Below are positions 32,907 through 43,646 of a stretch of 64,000 nucleotides of DNA, one piece after another (the first letter of the stretch is position 1; each line of letters opens with the position of its first letter). Both the position numbers and the translations under genes were made by a program. The notes beneath the pieces are model-generated. The model saw nothing but the letters and a program-made list of their open reading frames with translations, was not told the DNA's origin and ran no database searches. The stretch is from Plasmodiophora brassicae (lineage: Eukaryota > Endomyxa > Phytomyxea > Plasmodiophorida > Plasmodiophoridae). The stretch is from the NCBI GenBank assembly GCA_039704465.1, contig JASFAU010000007.1:682001-746000 (forward strand). The letters are read 5' to 3'.

Positions 32907-34267
32907 ATGTTACGACGCCGCTGCATGCCTCGGGAAAGTCCGCCGACGGAGCAGACAACGTCGTCACGTTTCCGGATGTCGGCGTTCGCTCCCGTTAGCA
33001 GGGACGCAGGGCATGGGCGGAGGGTGCTGCGGGACGGGCGCCGGCTAGGGCAGCGCCAGACGGTGATTGATAGGAATCTGACGGTGGCGGCCACTGCTGG
33101 GCTGCGTCTGATGCTCAATGGGCAGCGACCTGGGGCTGCGCTGCTGCATAAACGGTATGCGGTTGTCAGCGAACTGGGCCAGGGCACGTTCTCGAGGATT
33201 GTCAAGTGCCGGGATCTGTACTGGCCTCGGGAGCGGTTCGTGGCCGTTAAGATTCACAACGAGGACTGCGCGTACATTGGGCAGCAGGAGCTGCTGCATC
33301 TGCTGACGCTGAATTCTTCGTCGCGTTCCGTGCGATTCTGTTCCGTCGTGGAAGTGTTGGATGCGTTCGACCACGGCCGGCACGTGTGCATTGTCCTCGA
33401 GTGCCTGGGTCCCTCGCTTCACATGATCTCTGTATGGACTGCCGTCCTTTGTCCATGTCATCAATCAACCAGACTAACATGGTGTCAGGCGCGGCGTCGC
33501 ATGCCAATAGACCGGGTCCGTAAGATCGCTTTGCGTCTCGTAGGAGCGTTGGCGTTCTTGAAGAATCTGAATGTGATCCACGCCGATGTACGTACATGTG
33601 CAGGTCATGAGACGGCACGAGCTGATCGTCGAAGACGCTCTACAGATGAAGCCGGAGAACGTTCTCCTGGCGGACGCAAAGGGGCAGTCGTCCAAGGTCC
33701 GCATCGTCGATTTCGGCAACGCCATCCATCCTGCGGATGCGTCTGCGTACTTTGACGACTTCAACCTGCAAAGCATGTTCTACCGCGCCCCCGAGGTCCT
33801 GTTTGGCATGCGGGATTTCACGTTCCCAATCGATATGTGGTCCCTCGGTAACGATATGTCTCAGTGCTGTCTTGGGTTTGCAGCTGTAACTGACGCATCT
33901 CGGTCCTGAAGGTTGTATTGTCGCTGAGCTGGTATCGGGGAGGCCACTCTTTCCTGCGGTGAACCCAACAACCTTACTGGAACAAATGCAGGACCTCCTG
34001 GGGCCCATCCCTGTCCATTTGTTCCAGGATGGCGGATTGTGGAAGTTCTACCCTGTGGTTTATGACGCCGAAGCCATCTCGTACGAGGCGCGCCTGGAAC
34101 GGATCGCTCAGGCGCTTGACATTCGTGATCCCGCTCTGATCACGTTCATCTGCGCGCTGCTGGAATACGACCCATCGAGAAGGCTGACGCCAAGAGAAGC
34201 GGTGCTGCATTCCTTCTTCTCTCCCATATTCCCGTTCGCGGACGTCATGCTGCCATCGCCCAGGTAG
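32907..34267 (+). CDS. CMGC protein kinase, DYRK/HIPK-like
   Basis: Ser/Thr kinase of about 385 residues over four exons. Motifs: glycine loop LGQGTFSRIVKC, VAVKIH (catalytic Lys), QQELLHL (Glu), HADMKPENVLL catalytic loop (HAD replaces HRD), IVDFGNA, FYRAPEVLFG, DMWSLGCIVAELVSGRPLFP and LLEYDPSRRLTPREAVLHSFF. Introns (GT-AG) follow MIS, HAD and SLG and keep phase. The activation loop reads DDFNLQSMFYRAPE, so the YxY autophosphorylation tyrosines of DYRK kinases are absent. LAMMER kinases are a less likely home because their EHLAMMERILG motif is missing. The start is uncertain, with ATGs at 32907, 32925 and 32973. Confidence 0.82.
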
Positions 34268-34370
34268 TAACGTCCGTGTGTACGTATATATACACAGGCC
34301 GCCCTAATATTATGGCGGAGTCGGATACGGGTGAGATCGATCATCGCGTACTTGTGCCTCGATAGCCGCC

Positions 34371-36080
34371 ATGTCGACGCCCGACGACGTCGAGGCTGTC
34401 GTCGAAGACGACGCCGCATCTGTTCAGGAAGACGCCGATGCCCGCACCCCGACGCCACCTGACAACGAAGAGGGCGCCGGCGACGAACTCGTGGCCGGCG
34501 ATGCCGGGTCAGTCCTTGACGCAGACGCCAACGACGCAGACGCGGCTGCGTCCAGCCACGAAGAGGCCGTCAGCAGCGGCGAAATAGAGAGCCCTCGCGA
34601 GCACGATGATGACGCGGACGATGTCCCAGTCGTCGAGGACGAACCTGTTGACGACAACGTCGAGCCAGAGGACGCTGTTGTGCCCGAAGATGACAGTCCT
34701 CCTGAGACTGTGCAAGAACCCGAAGACGTCCTTGCTGCTATTACGCCAACTCCTGAGCCCGGTGATGTTCCTGGAGAGCTGGTCGCCGCCAGTGATCCAA
34801 CGTCTTCTGCTGCGGCAGGCGAGAATCCTTCAGACGTTCCCGAGCAGAAGGCGGCACCTGCTGAACAAGCACCCGCTTCCGCACCTGAGCCAGTGTCTGT
34901 CCCTACGCCTGTCGTGTCCAGCCAGGCCCCTTCTGCGATGCCCACCGTCGCTGTCGCTGCCGTAGAGCCCCCGAGGCCGGTCCCTGAGAACGTTGCGTCC
35001 CTTCGGCGGATGCTGCGTGAAGCGAACGAGGAGCACCGACAACTGTCATCAACGAACCTGTCGTTGCAGGCAAGGGTCCTGGCGCTTAGAGCAGAATCGC
35101 CCACAGCGCCCGCACCAGCCGACAAAGCCTCACCGTCGTCACCAGGAGGCCTGTCGGCGCGCCTTCCGGATTCCAAACAGCAGTATGGCAAGAAGGTCGA
35201 CCAAGTCGCTGAGCTGTACAATGTGTTCCGCGCCAAGCAGGACGCGTTCAATGCCAAGATCGACAGGTAGGCCGCCTGACGGGGGACGTCCGCCCTGCTG
35301 GGCGTGTGTGACACCTTGCCGCTAGATTGAACGCCAAGCTCGACGAGGAAGACGAGAACGCCGCCGAGCTCAGGGAGAGCTTCAAGGAGTTCAAACGAGA
35401 GATCTGCAAGGCAGCGATATCGAACAGGTGATGATGTGAAGCTGTTGCACGTACGATGATGGTGCTGATGGTCACTGGACAGGACGGGCGGTGGCATATC
35501 GATGAAGAAGATTGAGAAGTTCGAGGCGATGGAGACGGACAAGGACAAGGAGCTGGAGAGCCTGCGCCTGAAGAACATCCACTATCGGAACCAGCTGCGG
35601 AAGCTGGAGGCGGCCGTGAAACAGAAGGAGCAGCTGAGCGAGGGCCTGCACCTGATCGACTTCGAGCAGCTCAAGATCGAGAACCAGACGCTGAACGAGA
35701 AGATCGAGGAGCGCAACGACGACCTGCACAAGCTGAAGAAGAAGATCACAACGACCGTCCAGGTGCTGACCCACATCAAGGAGAAGCTCCAGTTCGTCGA
35801 ACTCGAGAACGTCTCGTTGCAGGAATCTCTCACCAACCTCGACACCGACCTGCAGGCGGTTCGCGACCAAGTCACCAAGGCGAAACGCGTTCGCGACCGA
35901 TTGCGCCAGGAGACGAACCGCCTCAAAGAACGCCAGGGGTTCGTTGGGAGCAATCTCCTCGTCCAGGATTTCGAGCGACGCAAGGTCGACCTGGTCCACC
36001 TCGAGCAGCAGATCGACGAGCTGCGACGACATCACGAGCACCTGTCCAACCTGCTGCGCCCGGAAACGTCCAGGCGTTGA
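34371..36080 (+). CDS. CFAP184: ciliary coiled-coil protein CFAP184 (CCDC96)
   Basis: Three exons (34371-35267, 35326-35428, 35484-36080) give about 530 residues. The N-terminal 200 residues are an acidic Asp/Glu/Pro low-complexity region. The rest is coiled coil with the family's hallmark: LIDFEQLKIENQTLNEKIEE, then RNDDLHKLKKKITTTVQVL and THIKEKLQF. CFAP184 works with CFAP263 (CCDC113) as a ciliary axoneme connector near radial spokes. Introns are GT-AG and in phase (KIDR-LNAK and SNR-TGGG). Its presence is the best sign in the window that the organism builds a flagellum. Confidence 0.9.
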
Positions 36081-36153
36081 CCATTAGCGCGAAATACACG
36101 ACGTCTGCGAATACTGGAGGTCACAGCGATGGCCACGTGAGTCACGTCGGAAG

Positions 36154-36540
36154 ATGGTGGTCGATGCAGATCCCAAATCTCCAAATATGGCGCAAACCGA
36201 CGAGCGCCGATGCCCGACGGTGACGAAGAGTCAGGTGCTGGCGGTCGTCGCCGTCGGTGCGTCCAGCCTGATCGTGATAGGGGTGCTAGCCGGCCTGGCC
36301 ATCGACCGACGGCTCCATGGACGACCTTATCATCATCATCGTCATGGGTTCCTCGGCACACACGGGCACACGTATCTGGAGGTGGCGTTGCACTGGGTCC
36401 TGGACGCCACACCCGCGTCGTCGACGGCGATGGCCAGCGGGTTCCTGCTCATTGCCCAGATCGGCGTCGCCATTACCGCCATTGCACACTGTGTCCGATT
36501 CGTCGTCAAACAGCAATCCAAAACCACGTCCACCCACTGA
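36154..36540 (+). CDS. small two-TM protein, unknown
   Basis: A 128-residue frame starting MVVDADPKSPNMAQ with two hydrophobic helices (about residues 28-50, VLAVVAVGASSLIVIGVLAG, and about 90-115, GFLLIAQIGVAITAIAHCV). A His-rich linker (PYHHHRHGFLGTHGHTY) lies between them and could bind metal. No family is recognised. It sits 73 bp after CFAP184 and 124 bp before PEX4 on the same strand. Coding is likely from composition, but the start is not proven. Confidence 0.5.
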   Translation: MVVDADPKSPNMAQTDERRCPTVTKSQVLAVVAVGASSLIVIGVLAGLAIDRRLHGRPYHHHRHGFLGTHGHTYLEVALHWVLDATPASSTAMASGFLLIAQIGVAITAIAHCVRFVVKQQSKTTSTH

Positions 36541-36664
36541 ACCGTCTCTCAACCGAATACACAACCCGGTCGCACCACTGCCACAAGGCGACGACGAGAG
36601 ATACGAGACGGGTTGCAGGCTGCAGGGCACAGCAGCAGGTCAGTGTTCGACGCGTCGCGCTACG

Positions 36665-37395
36665 ATGGCGATGAGGTCAGCAGCGCGCCTGGCCAGGGAG
36701 TTGCGGGACGTCGTCCAGTCGACCCGGGCAACCGACTCGCACGACCACGATCGTATCTACTTGTTCCCTGTGGACACCGACGACCTGACGGTCCGCATGC
36801 GTCGATATGGGTGTGGTCGCCGGGCTGCCTGACGCGCTCGTGGTAGCGATGGCGTGCGTTCCTGCCAGGCCCGCCGGGTACACCTTACGAAGGCGTCTTC
36901 TTCGAACTCGCCCTCACGGCCACGTCAACGTATCCAGTGGAGCCGCCGAAGATCAAGGTTCTCCTGTGTACTTGGTTCTCCGGCCGCTCACTCTGTTCTT
37001 ACATGCACACAGTTTGTGACGCCGATCTTCCACCCCAACATCAACTACAAGGTCAGCCGCGAACATTGGCACTCATGAGGACCCAGATTGAGTGTGTGCC
37101 AGACCGGAGAGATTTGCCTGGATATACTGAAAGCGGAATGGTCGCCAGTGTGGACGCTGCTGTCCGCCTGTCGAGCCATATCGGCCATGCTGTCCAATCC
37201 CGAAGCCGACAGCCCACTGAATTGTGACGCCGGTCGGCTGGGCGCGCCATGCCATGGGCAATGTGTGAACACTGTCCGCCTGCAGGCAACCTCATCAGGC
37301 ACAACGACATGCGCGGATACAATTCCCTGGCGCGAATGTACGCCATCGACCGCGGCATGAAGTCGCCGACCATCCCCGATACCTTCAAGCGATAA
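36665..37395 (+). CDS. PEX4: peroxisomal ubiquitin-conjugating enzyme PEX4
   Basis: E2 enzyme that monoubiquitinates the import receptor PEX5 at the peroxisomal membrane for its recycling. Exons read MAMRSAARLARELRDVVQ to DDLT, then RWRAFLPGPPGTPYEG, STYPVEPPKIK, FVTPIFHPNINYK, TGEICLDILKAEWSPVW, LNCDAGNLIRHNDMRGYNSL and the end DTFKR. The HPN motif and active-site Cys (GEICLDIL) are intact. The SPLNCDAGNL stretch is diagnostic for PEX4 among E2s. Four short GT-AG introns restore phase. The last few bases (TTCAAGCGATAA) are repeated at about 39417 because the downstream duplication includes this 3' end. Confidence 0.9.
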
Positions 37396-38870
37396 ACGAA
37401 GATGGCGAGCAATACACGAACAAGGGTTTTCATTCCCAGTAAGACGATTCAGCAGCATGTGCCTGGGCGGCCTGGACTCTTCAGAGACGGCCCGGCGCAT
37501 TCGAAGGTACCGAAATGGGTTGAGCGACCGCCCATGATAGTGAAATGAGGCGCAAGCCAGGATTCGCTCAGCATACTGGCAGTGTTGCCACAGACCAGGA
37601 GTGGTTTACCGCTCTCGAGAACATGATGATCGTCCAACGCGTACGAATGGGTATGCCCAGGAATGGTCCCCTTGTAGATGGCGATCTGTCCCGTAGAGCC
37701 TGCATCAGAGAGGCACGATGCCGTTTAGCAGCAAATTGCAACGAACCTGCCCGTAATCCTCGCAGAGCGTCTCAAGATTATCCAGTTTGAACAAGCGAAA
37801 CGTGATCGAGTAGAAATTCGCCAGTCCTAGCTTCTCTTTCAAGGCCGGATCCGTGACGTTAATCGGCGTCTTGGACAGGACTCGAGGATCGGCGAAACCA
37901 GCTTGCTTTGCAAGTCGAATGAAATCGTTGACGTAAAGCGCGCCGCCTAAAGAAATGATTTCACAACCAGTCCCGCCATCCGCCAGGAACCGGAGAATGC
38001 GAACCTAGGCCTTCGCCAAGAAGGACCTCGTCTCGTCGAACAGAGTCCGGCAGGCGACGATCACAGTATAGATCTGAGAAGTAGAATTCACCACCCGGTA
38101 TGAGGCATTGGTAGACGCCTGTAACGCTATGTGAGGATATGCCTGCGTCTGTCGCTAACAGCAACACAGCCGCTTGCCTTTCAAGACGGCGTCCTTCGCA
38201 GGTGACAGGTTGACAACACAATTTGAAATGACAATGTCAATGGATTCGTCAGCGACGCCCGCATCACGAATATCTTCAATGAAACCCAATGCGAAACGTA
38301 AGTTGGGCGCGTATTGCTGCAGCGACGTCAGTGAACACAGACGACGCACACGCAGGAACCCTACGATATTGGCTGCGAATTCAGCAATGTTCGAGCGTGC
38401 GACCTCGATTTGCTCTTCGGTCATATCGATACCGACTACGGATCCCTCTTTACCGACAAGGAACGCGGCCACGTAGCAATCGCGGCCAGAGCCGCTGCCG
38501 AGGTCAAGAATGGACAGACCGAAAGTCACAGATCAGACGCAGCGTCTTTGACAATCCAGACCATGCGAACCTTCGATACCCATGGGTGTCGGCGAGCCAC
38601 AGCCGTAATACTTCCTGATGACTTCGTCAGGCACGTGGCGCAACGCATCCCGAATAGCCGGGTGCGGCGCTGCCGCAGTACAACAGGCCGTCGTCTTCAG
38701 ATCATCCGACGACGACAGCGTCTTGCCGTAGTAATTCTTCACCATCTCCAGTTGCACTTCCGCCGTTGCCATCCCGACGCTACCTACTGTCCGTCACCGA
38801 CGATGAGCTCTGTTCAGTCCCCCTGGAAATGGATCGCATTGACTGCGTCGCGGGATCAATACCTCGGGTC
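37396..38870. repeat. segmental duplication, copy A
   Basis: About 1.45 kb containing the PEX4 stop, the whole AS3MT copy A and its promoter-proximal 45-100 bp. It is repeated at about 39417-40890 with an offset of about 2,030 bp. Identity is high (well above 95% through the coding part) and orientation is the same. Confidence 0.9.
37449..38772 (-). CDS. AS3MT: arsenite methyltransferase, copy A (catalytic Cys lost)
   Basis: SAM-dependent enzyme that methylates As(III) to less retained species. From MATAEVQLEMVKNYYGK it shows TTACCTAAAPHP, YYGCGSPTPMGIEG, LSILDLGSGSGRDCYVA (SAM site), GIDMTEEQIEVAR, VISNCVVNLSP, GGEFYFSDLYCDRRLP, a Cys-poor GEGLGGALY, FYSITFRLFKL and a Cys-Cys end at 37449. 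Conserved arsenic-binding cysteines are present in TACC and SNC, but the third, normally GECLGG, is Gly here. Introns follow FAANI, VLKG (GC-AG), GLG and EDYGQ. The junction after MGIEG has no AG acceptor (see findings). It converges on PEX4 with 53 bp between stops. Confidence 0.82.
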
Positions 38871-38904
38871 CAGTCCAGATTTACAGTCCCGGTCGATAGG
38901 GGTG

Positions 38905-39185
38905 GGCACAGTCCGGTCCGGTCCGGTCCGGTCCGGTCCGGTCCAGTCCGGTCCGGTCCAGTCCGGTCCGGTCCAGTCCGGTCCGGTCCAGTCCGGTCCG
39001 GTCCAGTCCGGTCCGGTCCAGTCCAGTCCGGTCCGGTCCGGTCCGGTCCAGTCCGGTTCGGTCCGGTCCGGTCCGGTCCAGTCCGGTTCGGTTCGGTCCG
39101 GTCCGGTTCGGTCCGGTCCGGTCCGGTCCGGTCCGGTCCGGTCCGGTCCGGTCCAGTCCGGTCCAGTCCGGTCCAGTCCGGTCCC
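38905..39185 (+). repeat. GGTCC pentanucleotide microsatellite
   Basis: About 55 tandem GGTCC units with frequent AGTCC and GTTCG variants. Because five and three are coprime, every frame on both strands stays open (SGPVRSG on plus, RTGPD on minus), producing artefactual ORFs. It fills most of the interval between the two AS3MT copies. Confidence 0.95.
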
Positions 39186-39416
39186 AAATTTGCAGTCCCG
39201 GTCCCAGTTCGGTCTTTTTTGCTAGTAGCACGGTCCGGTCCGGTCCTCCCGGAGCGCTTGTCGGTCCCGACGGTCCGGTCCCCCTTCCGGTCCGGCCTGG
39301 TTCAGTCCTGGATCTTGGAAGACCGGCCCCGACTCCGTGAGCGGCGGGGCGCGTCGTTTGAGCTCGGATCGGGTGTTTCCATGAGCGCTATGTAGGCGCG
39401 CGCCGTTTGGCATTTC

Positions 39417-40890
39417 TTCAAGCGATAAAGAAGACGACGAGCAATACGCGAAAAAAAAGTTTCATTCCCACTAAGACGATTCAGCAGCATGTGCCTGGGC
39501 CTGGACTCTTCGAAGACGGCCCGTCGCATTCGAAGATACCGAAATGGGTTGAGCGATCGCCCATGATAGTGAAATGAGGCGCAAGCCAGGATTCGCTCAG
39601 CATACTGGCAGTGTTGCCACAGACCAGGAGTGGTTTGCCGCTCTCGAGGACATGATGATCGTCCAACGCGTACGAATGGGTATGCCCTGGAATGGTCCCC
39701 TTGTAGACGGCGATCTGTCCCGTAGAGCCTGCCTCAGATAGGCACGATGCCGTTTAGCAGCAAATTGCAACGAACCTGCCCGTAATCCTCGCAGAGCGTC
39801 TCGAGATTATCCAGCTTGAACAAGCGAAACGTGATCGAATAGAAATTCGCCAGTCCTAGCTTCTCTTTCAAGGCCGGATCCGTGACATTAATCGGCGCCT
39901 TGGACAGGACTCGAGGATCGGCGAAACCAGCTTGCTTCGCAAGTCGAATGAAATCATTGACGTAAAGCGCACCGCCTAAGGAAATGATTTCACAACCAGT
40001 CCCGTCATCCGCCAGGCACCGGAGAATACGAACCTAAGCATTCGCCAAGCAGGATCTCGTCTCGTCGAACAGAGTCCGGCAGGCGACGATCACAGTATAC
40101 GTCTGAGAAGTAGAATTCACCACCCGGTTTGAGGCATTGGTAGACGCCTGTAACGCTATGTGAGGATATGCCTGCGTCTGTCGCTAACAGCAACACAGCC
40201 GCTTGCCTTTCAAGACGGCGTCCTTCGCAGGTGACAGGTTGACAACACAATTTGAAATGACAATGTCAATAGATTCATCAGCGACGCCCGCACCACGAAT
40301 ATCTTCAATGAAGCCCAATGCGAAACGTACGTTGGGCGCGTATTGCTGCAGCGACGTCAGTGAACGCAGACGGCGCACACGCAGAAACCCTACGATATTG
40401 GCTGCGAATTCAGCAATGTTCGACCGTGCGACCTCGATTTGCTCTTCGGTCATATCGATACCGATTACGGATCCCTCTTTACCGACAAGGAACGCGGCCA
40501 CGTAGCAATCGCGGCCAGAGCCGCTGCCGAGATCAAGAATGGACAGACCGAAAGTCACAGATCAGACGCAGCGTCTTTGACAATACAGACCATGCGAACC
40601 TTCGATACCCATGGGTGTCGGCGAGCCACAGCCGTAATACTTCCTGATGACTTCGTCAGGCACGTGGCGCAGCGCCTCCCGAATAGCCGGGTGCGGCGCT
40701 GACGCAGTACAGCAGGCCGTCGTCTTCAGGTCATCCGACGACGACAGCGTCTTGCCATAGTAATTCTTCACCATCTCCAATTGCACTTCCGCCGTTGCCA
40801 TCCCGACGCTACCTAATGTCCGTCACCGATGATGACCTCTGTTCAGACTTCCGACTGCGTCGCTGGATCGACTATCGATACGGTACCTCG
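39417..40890. repeat. segmental duplication, copy B
   Basis: Counterpart of 37396-38870. It begins inside a copy of the last 12 bases of PEX4 (TTCAAGCGATAA) and ends shortly upstream of the AS3MT copy B start. Differences include an A-run near 39450 and scattered substitutions. Confidence 0.9.
39481..40801 (-). CDS. AS3MT: arsenite methyltransferase, copy B
   Basis: Same model as copy A: MATAEVQLEM, TTACCTASAPHP, SILDLGSGSGRDCY, VISNCVVNLSP, GGEFYFSDVYCDRRLP, GECLGGALYVNDF, YSITFRLFKLDNLE, IAVYKGTIPGHTHSYAL and the C-terminus GPGTCC. All three cysteines expected in the arsenic site are present, so this is the copy likely to be active. The GC-AG intron after VLKG and the AG-less junction after MGIEG are shared with copy A. 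The C-terminal Cys pair is also typical. Arsenic detoxification is the expected role in the cytosol. Confidence 0.85.
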
Positions 40891-42690
40891 GAGTCGGTGT
40901 TCGGACACCGTGGTGGCCGATTGCATCCTTTTGTCAAGCTTGGCCCCCTCTGCCCTGGTTCATTTATATCCCCCACTTTGTTGGACCGCATCAGTCACTG
41001 CATGAAAATTCACCCATGCGAGGTATCCTTCGAACCCATACGATGAAAACGGTCAAGATGTTTTGAACCCAAGGTCGGACCGCCAAGGACAGGCGAAAGC
41101 ATCTTAACAGCCTTCATCGTATGGCCCAAGGAGGCGACTTTGCACGAGAAAGTTTCCATGCAACGGTCCACGTACTGCTGGTGTGATCCAACTTAGGTCT
41201 CTACTAGACGTTTCAACACAAAATCGCCCTGGGGGCCCGGCGTGCACTGCCCACTGGCAGGTAGGTTGGCGGCTGTTACAGGCGAAGCCCGAACGTCGTC
41301 AATCGTGAGTCGTGGTTCGCGCTCCGAGAGACAAGAGTATCGTCTCAAGTCTGCCTCAGCGCACCCACGCGTCACCGCTGCCACATCAATGCCAGCCTAT
41401 CTCTGCCAACAACGCCTCGAAACCGCGAACGTCCGGTAGCGGTCGACGACGTGCCGCTCAGCTTCATTGTCACGAGCGAGAGTGAGTACGCGAATCAGAA
41501 TTTGTACAATAACCTATGTATCCACTGCGAAGACGCTAGGTTGAATCCAGGGTCCGGAGTCAAGTTCGTCCGCTTGGCCCATCGGATAAGATCAGGGTCG
41601 CAACAATTATCGTGGAGGGCATCTGAAGGATTCAGACAGTGACGGCATTCCGAAGACGTAATCGGCAGCGATGAAGTCGCCTTTGATCACCTTTTCGATC
41701 GGCGCTTGTAAAGCTGGGTTTGGCGATGGTATTGACGACTTGGTTGCTTGGACAGTGCAGAGCAGACATAGACAGGCACGTCATCGGCAGACAAAACAAC
41801 AATAACCTGTAGAGGTTTGCCCTCCGCCATGGAAGCAGCGAGGTTTCTTGGCACGTTCACCAGAGATGTTCTTCAGTAGGGACATTCGGGTCGTTCCACT
41901 TCGGAAGAACGTAAGAACCTCGTTCTGCAATCTCAGGGTTACCGGTTAAGTATTGTTTCCCAGAAACGAATAACGTTCACCATTGCATTCATACCGTTAC
42001 GAACGTCATCCATTCCCGTGGAACCGTATTCGTCAACCGAGGCGTCAGTAACATTGCCGAATCCAGTTTTCCAAGCGTCGAAAAGGTGGTCAAAGTCGAC
42101 CTCATCGCTGCCGATGACGTCTTCGGCAATGCCGTCACTGTCTGAATCCTCCATCTCAACTGCGCCATCATCTTCGACGATAACGACTTGTCGTCTTCGC
42201 GGGTTTTCCTCTTCTTCATTTTCAGGCAGGATCAACCTGGCAGCGGTGACGCGTGGGTGCGCTGAGGCAGACTTGAGACGACACTCCCGTCTCTCGGCTC
42301 GCAAACCACGACTGACGACGTTCGGTCTTCGGCTGACGTAACACGGTGACGACCTCGGCGTCTCGGCGACACACTGGTGACGCGTCAGGGCGACGACAAA
42401 TGGGGGAACGCGCAGCGCAGGTTTCTGTACGTACCGAGTCAGTACGGTACGGGCAAGACGTTCTTGTGCTAGGAGGCGGTATAGTGTTTGGCCGGCTATG
42501 GGCTATCTGTAACGTTGCAACTGTCTGCCCTTGAATGCCCGTCCACAGCCAGTGACGGTGCCCGCGCGCGCCACTGATTCTTGTCCAAACGACTGCAGAT
42601 CGAGATCGGTGGCGGCGCGAACATGAACGCGTTGTCATCGTAAGTGTGCCGCGCTTCCGGTCTTGAGGAGATACGCCGAGTCGGCTCGTG
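40891..42690. mobile_element. gene-poor interval with decayed inverted element fragments
   Basis: No intact gene is visible. Plus-strand text at about 41330-41390 (YRLKSASAHPRVTAA) recurs inverted at 42235-42295. Text at 41625-41740 (DSDSDGI and GSDEV region) recurs inverted at 42040-42150 within a minus frame of 121 codons (42304-41939) that has an acidic stretch VEDDGAVEMEDSDSDG. These are fragments of one dispersed element in both orientations. The superfamily is not recognised. 42310-42690 shows nothing convincing. Confidence 0.5.
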
Positions 42691-42790
42691 ACGCAACCGG
42701 GTGTTGCACGTGTTGGCCAGGCACGCGCCACGTTGGTTTAGGGGATCACAGCGAATAGCGTTGGTGTGGCGTGGCACGTACAGCGCCTCT

Positions 42791-43604
42791 ATGAGAGAGG
42801 CGCGTCTCGTCCACACTTACAAAGAACCCTGGCACGTCGTCATCCAGGCCTACCAGGAACGCTTCCGACAGTTACCGCACCCGAAGATCCCGGCCCTGGT
42901 CGAGGCAACGTTCAACGGGTTCGATTATAACGCCGCCAACCAGGAACTGACCTGGATCGTACTCGGCAAGATCGAATTACCGATCCCATCCTGGGTAAAA
43001 CGCCTGTCAGGATGCACGCACTGCACGTTCCGAACGACGAACACGCTCAACTACAAGGACCGCACCATGCGTATCCAGATCACGAACGATGAGTACAGGC
43101 AGGTCGCCGTCGTCGAGGAGACCAATTGCTTCCGGGTACACCCTGACAACGACCAGTGGACCGAGTACGAGCAGGTGTCGCGCCTCACGATTCGCTCGCT
43201 TCTCGGCATGCAGTCGCAGGTCGAAGGCATCGTCATGCGATCATATTCAGAGGTACGCAGCAGGCTCCCTATAACGCGTCAGCCACTGACCAATTCTCAA
43301 ACAGCAATACGAAGCAGGCCGTCAGGTAGACAATGACTTTATCCAGCAGTTACTGGCTCTCGGGCGACTTCCTGCTCGTGGGTTCCTCGAGGAGATGGCC
43401 ATCGCCCGTCTACCGGTTGAACAGCAAGGTGCCGTCCCTCCAACGCACATCGACCGGACGACAACAACGACGCCGTTACCGTCGCCCGTATCCCATTCCA
43501 AGCAGGACGATGGCACTGGTAACGAAACGACGAAACAGGTGCCGCCAATACCTTCGCCGGTTAATGGCTCAGCCGGTTCCAGCAACATTGTCACTGTAGT
43601 TTGA
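42791..43604 (+). CDS. PRELI/MSF1-domain phospholipid transfer protein
   Basis: Intermembrane-space lipid carrier family (yeast Ups1/Ups2, animal PRELID). Two exons: 42791 to about 43252, then from 43306 after a GT-AG intron, ending at 43604; about 250 residues. Domain text: HTYKEPWHVVIQAYQERF, ALVEATFNGFDY, IPSWVKRLSGCTH, NTLNYKDRTMRI, VVEETNCFRVHPDNDQWTEY and LLGMQSQVEGIVMRSYSEQY. The C-terminal 75 residues are Pro/Thr-rich and not conserved. Which phospholipid it moves cannot be told. The start MREARLVHTY matches the usual domain onset close to the N-terminus. Confidence 0.82.
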
Positions 43605-43646
43605 CTTACACACCCCGTATCATCATACGCTTGGGCCATTTCATAT

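Noticed and set aside
34424..35578. A 384-codon minus-strand ORF rich in Ser/Gly/Thr
   Set aside because: It is antisense to CFAP184. The acidic GAC/GAG-rich sequence of that gene has few stops on the other strand. CFAP184 has a clear family match and phased introns.
38766..39395. An apparent SGPVRSG repeat protein (and RTGPD on the other strand)
   Set aside because: All six frames are open because the GGTCC unit is five bases long. No start context, no introns, no non-repeat domain.
40501..40620. AS3MT as a selenoprotein via the in-frame TGA
   Set aside because: Homologues have no residue or insert at this site, the insert is intron-sized, and no SECIS-like structure was recognised. Kept only as an alternative in the findings.
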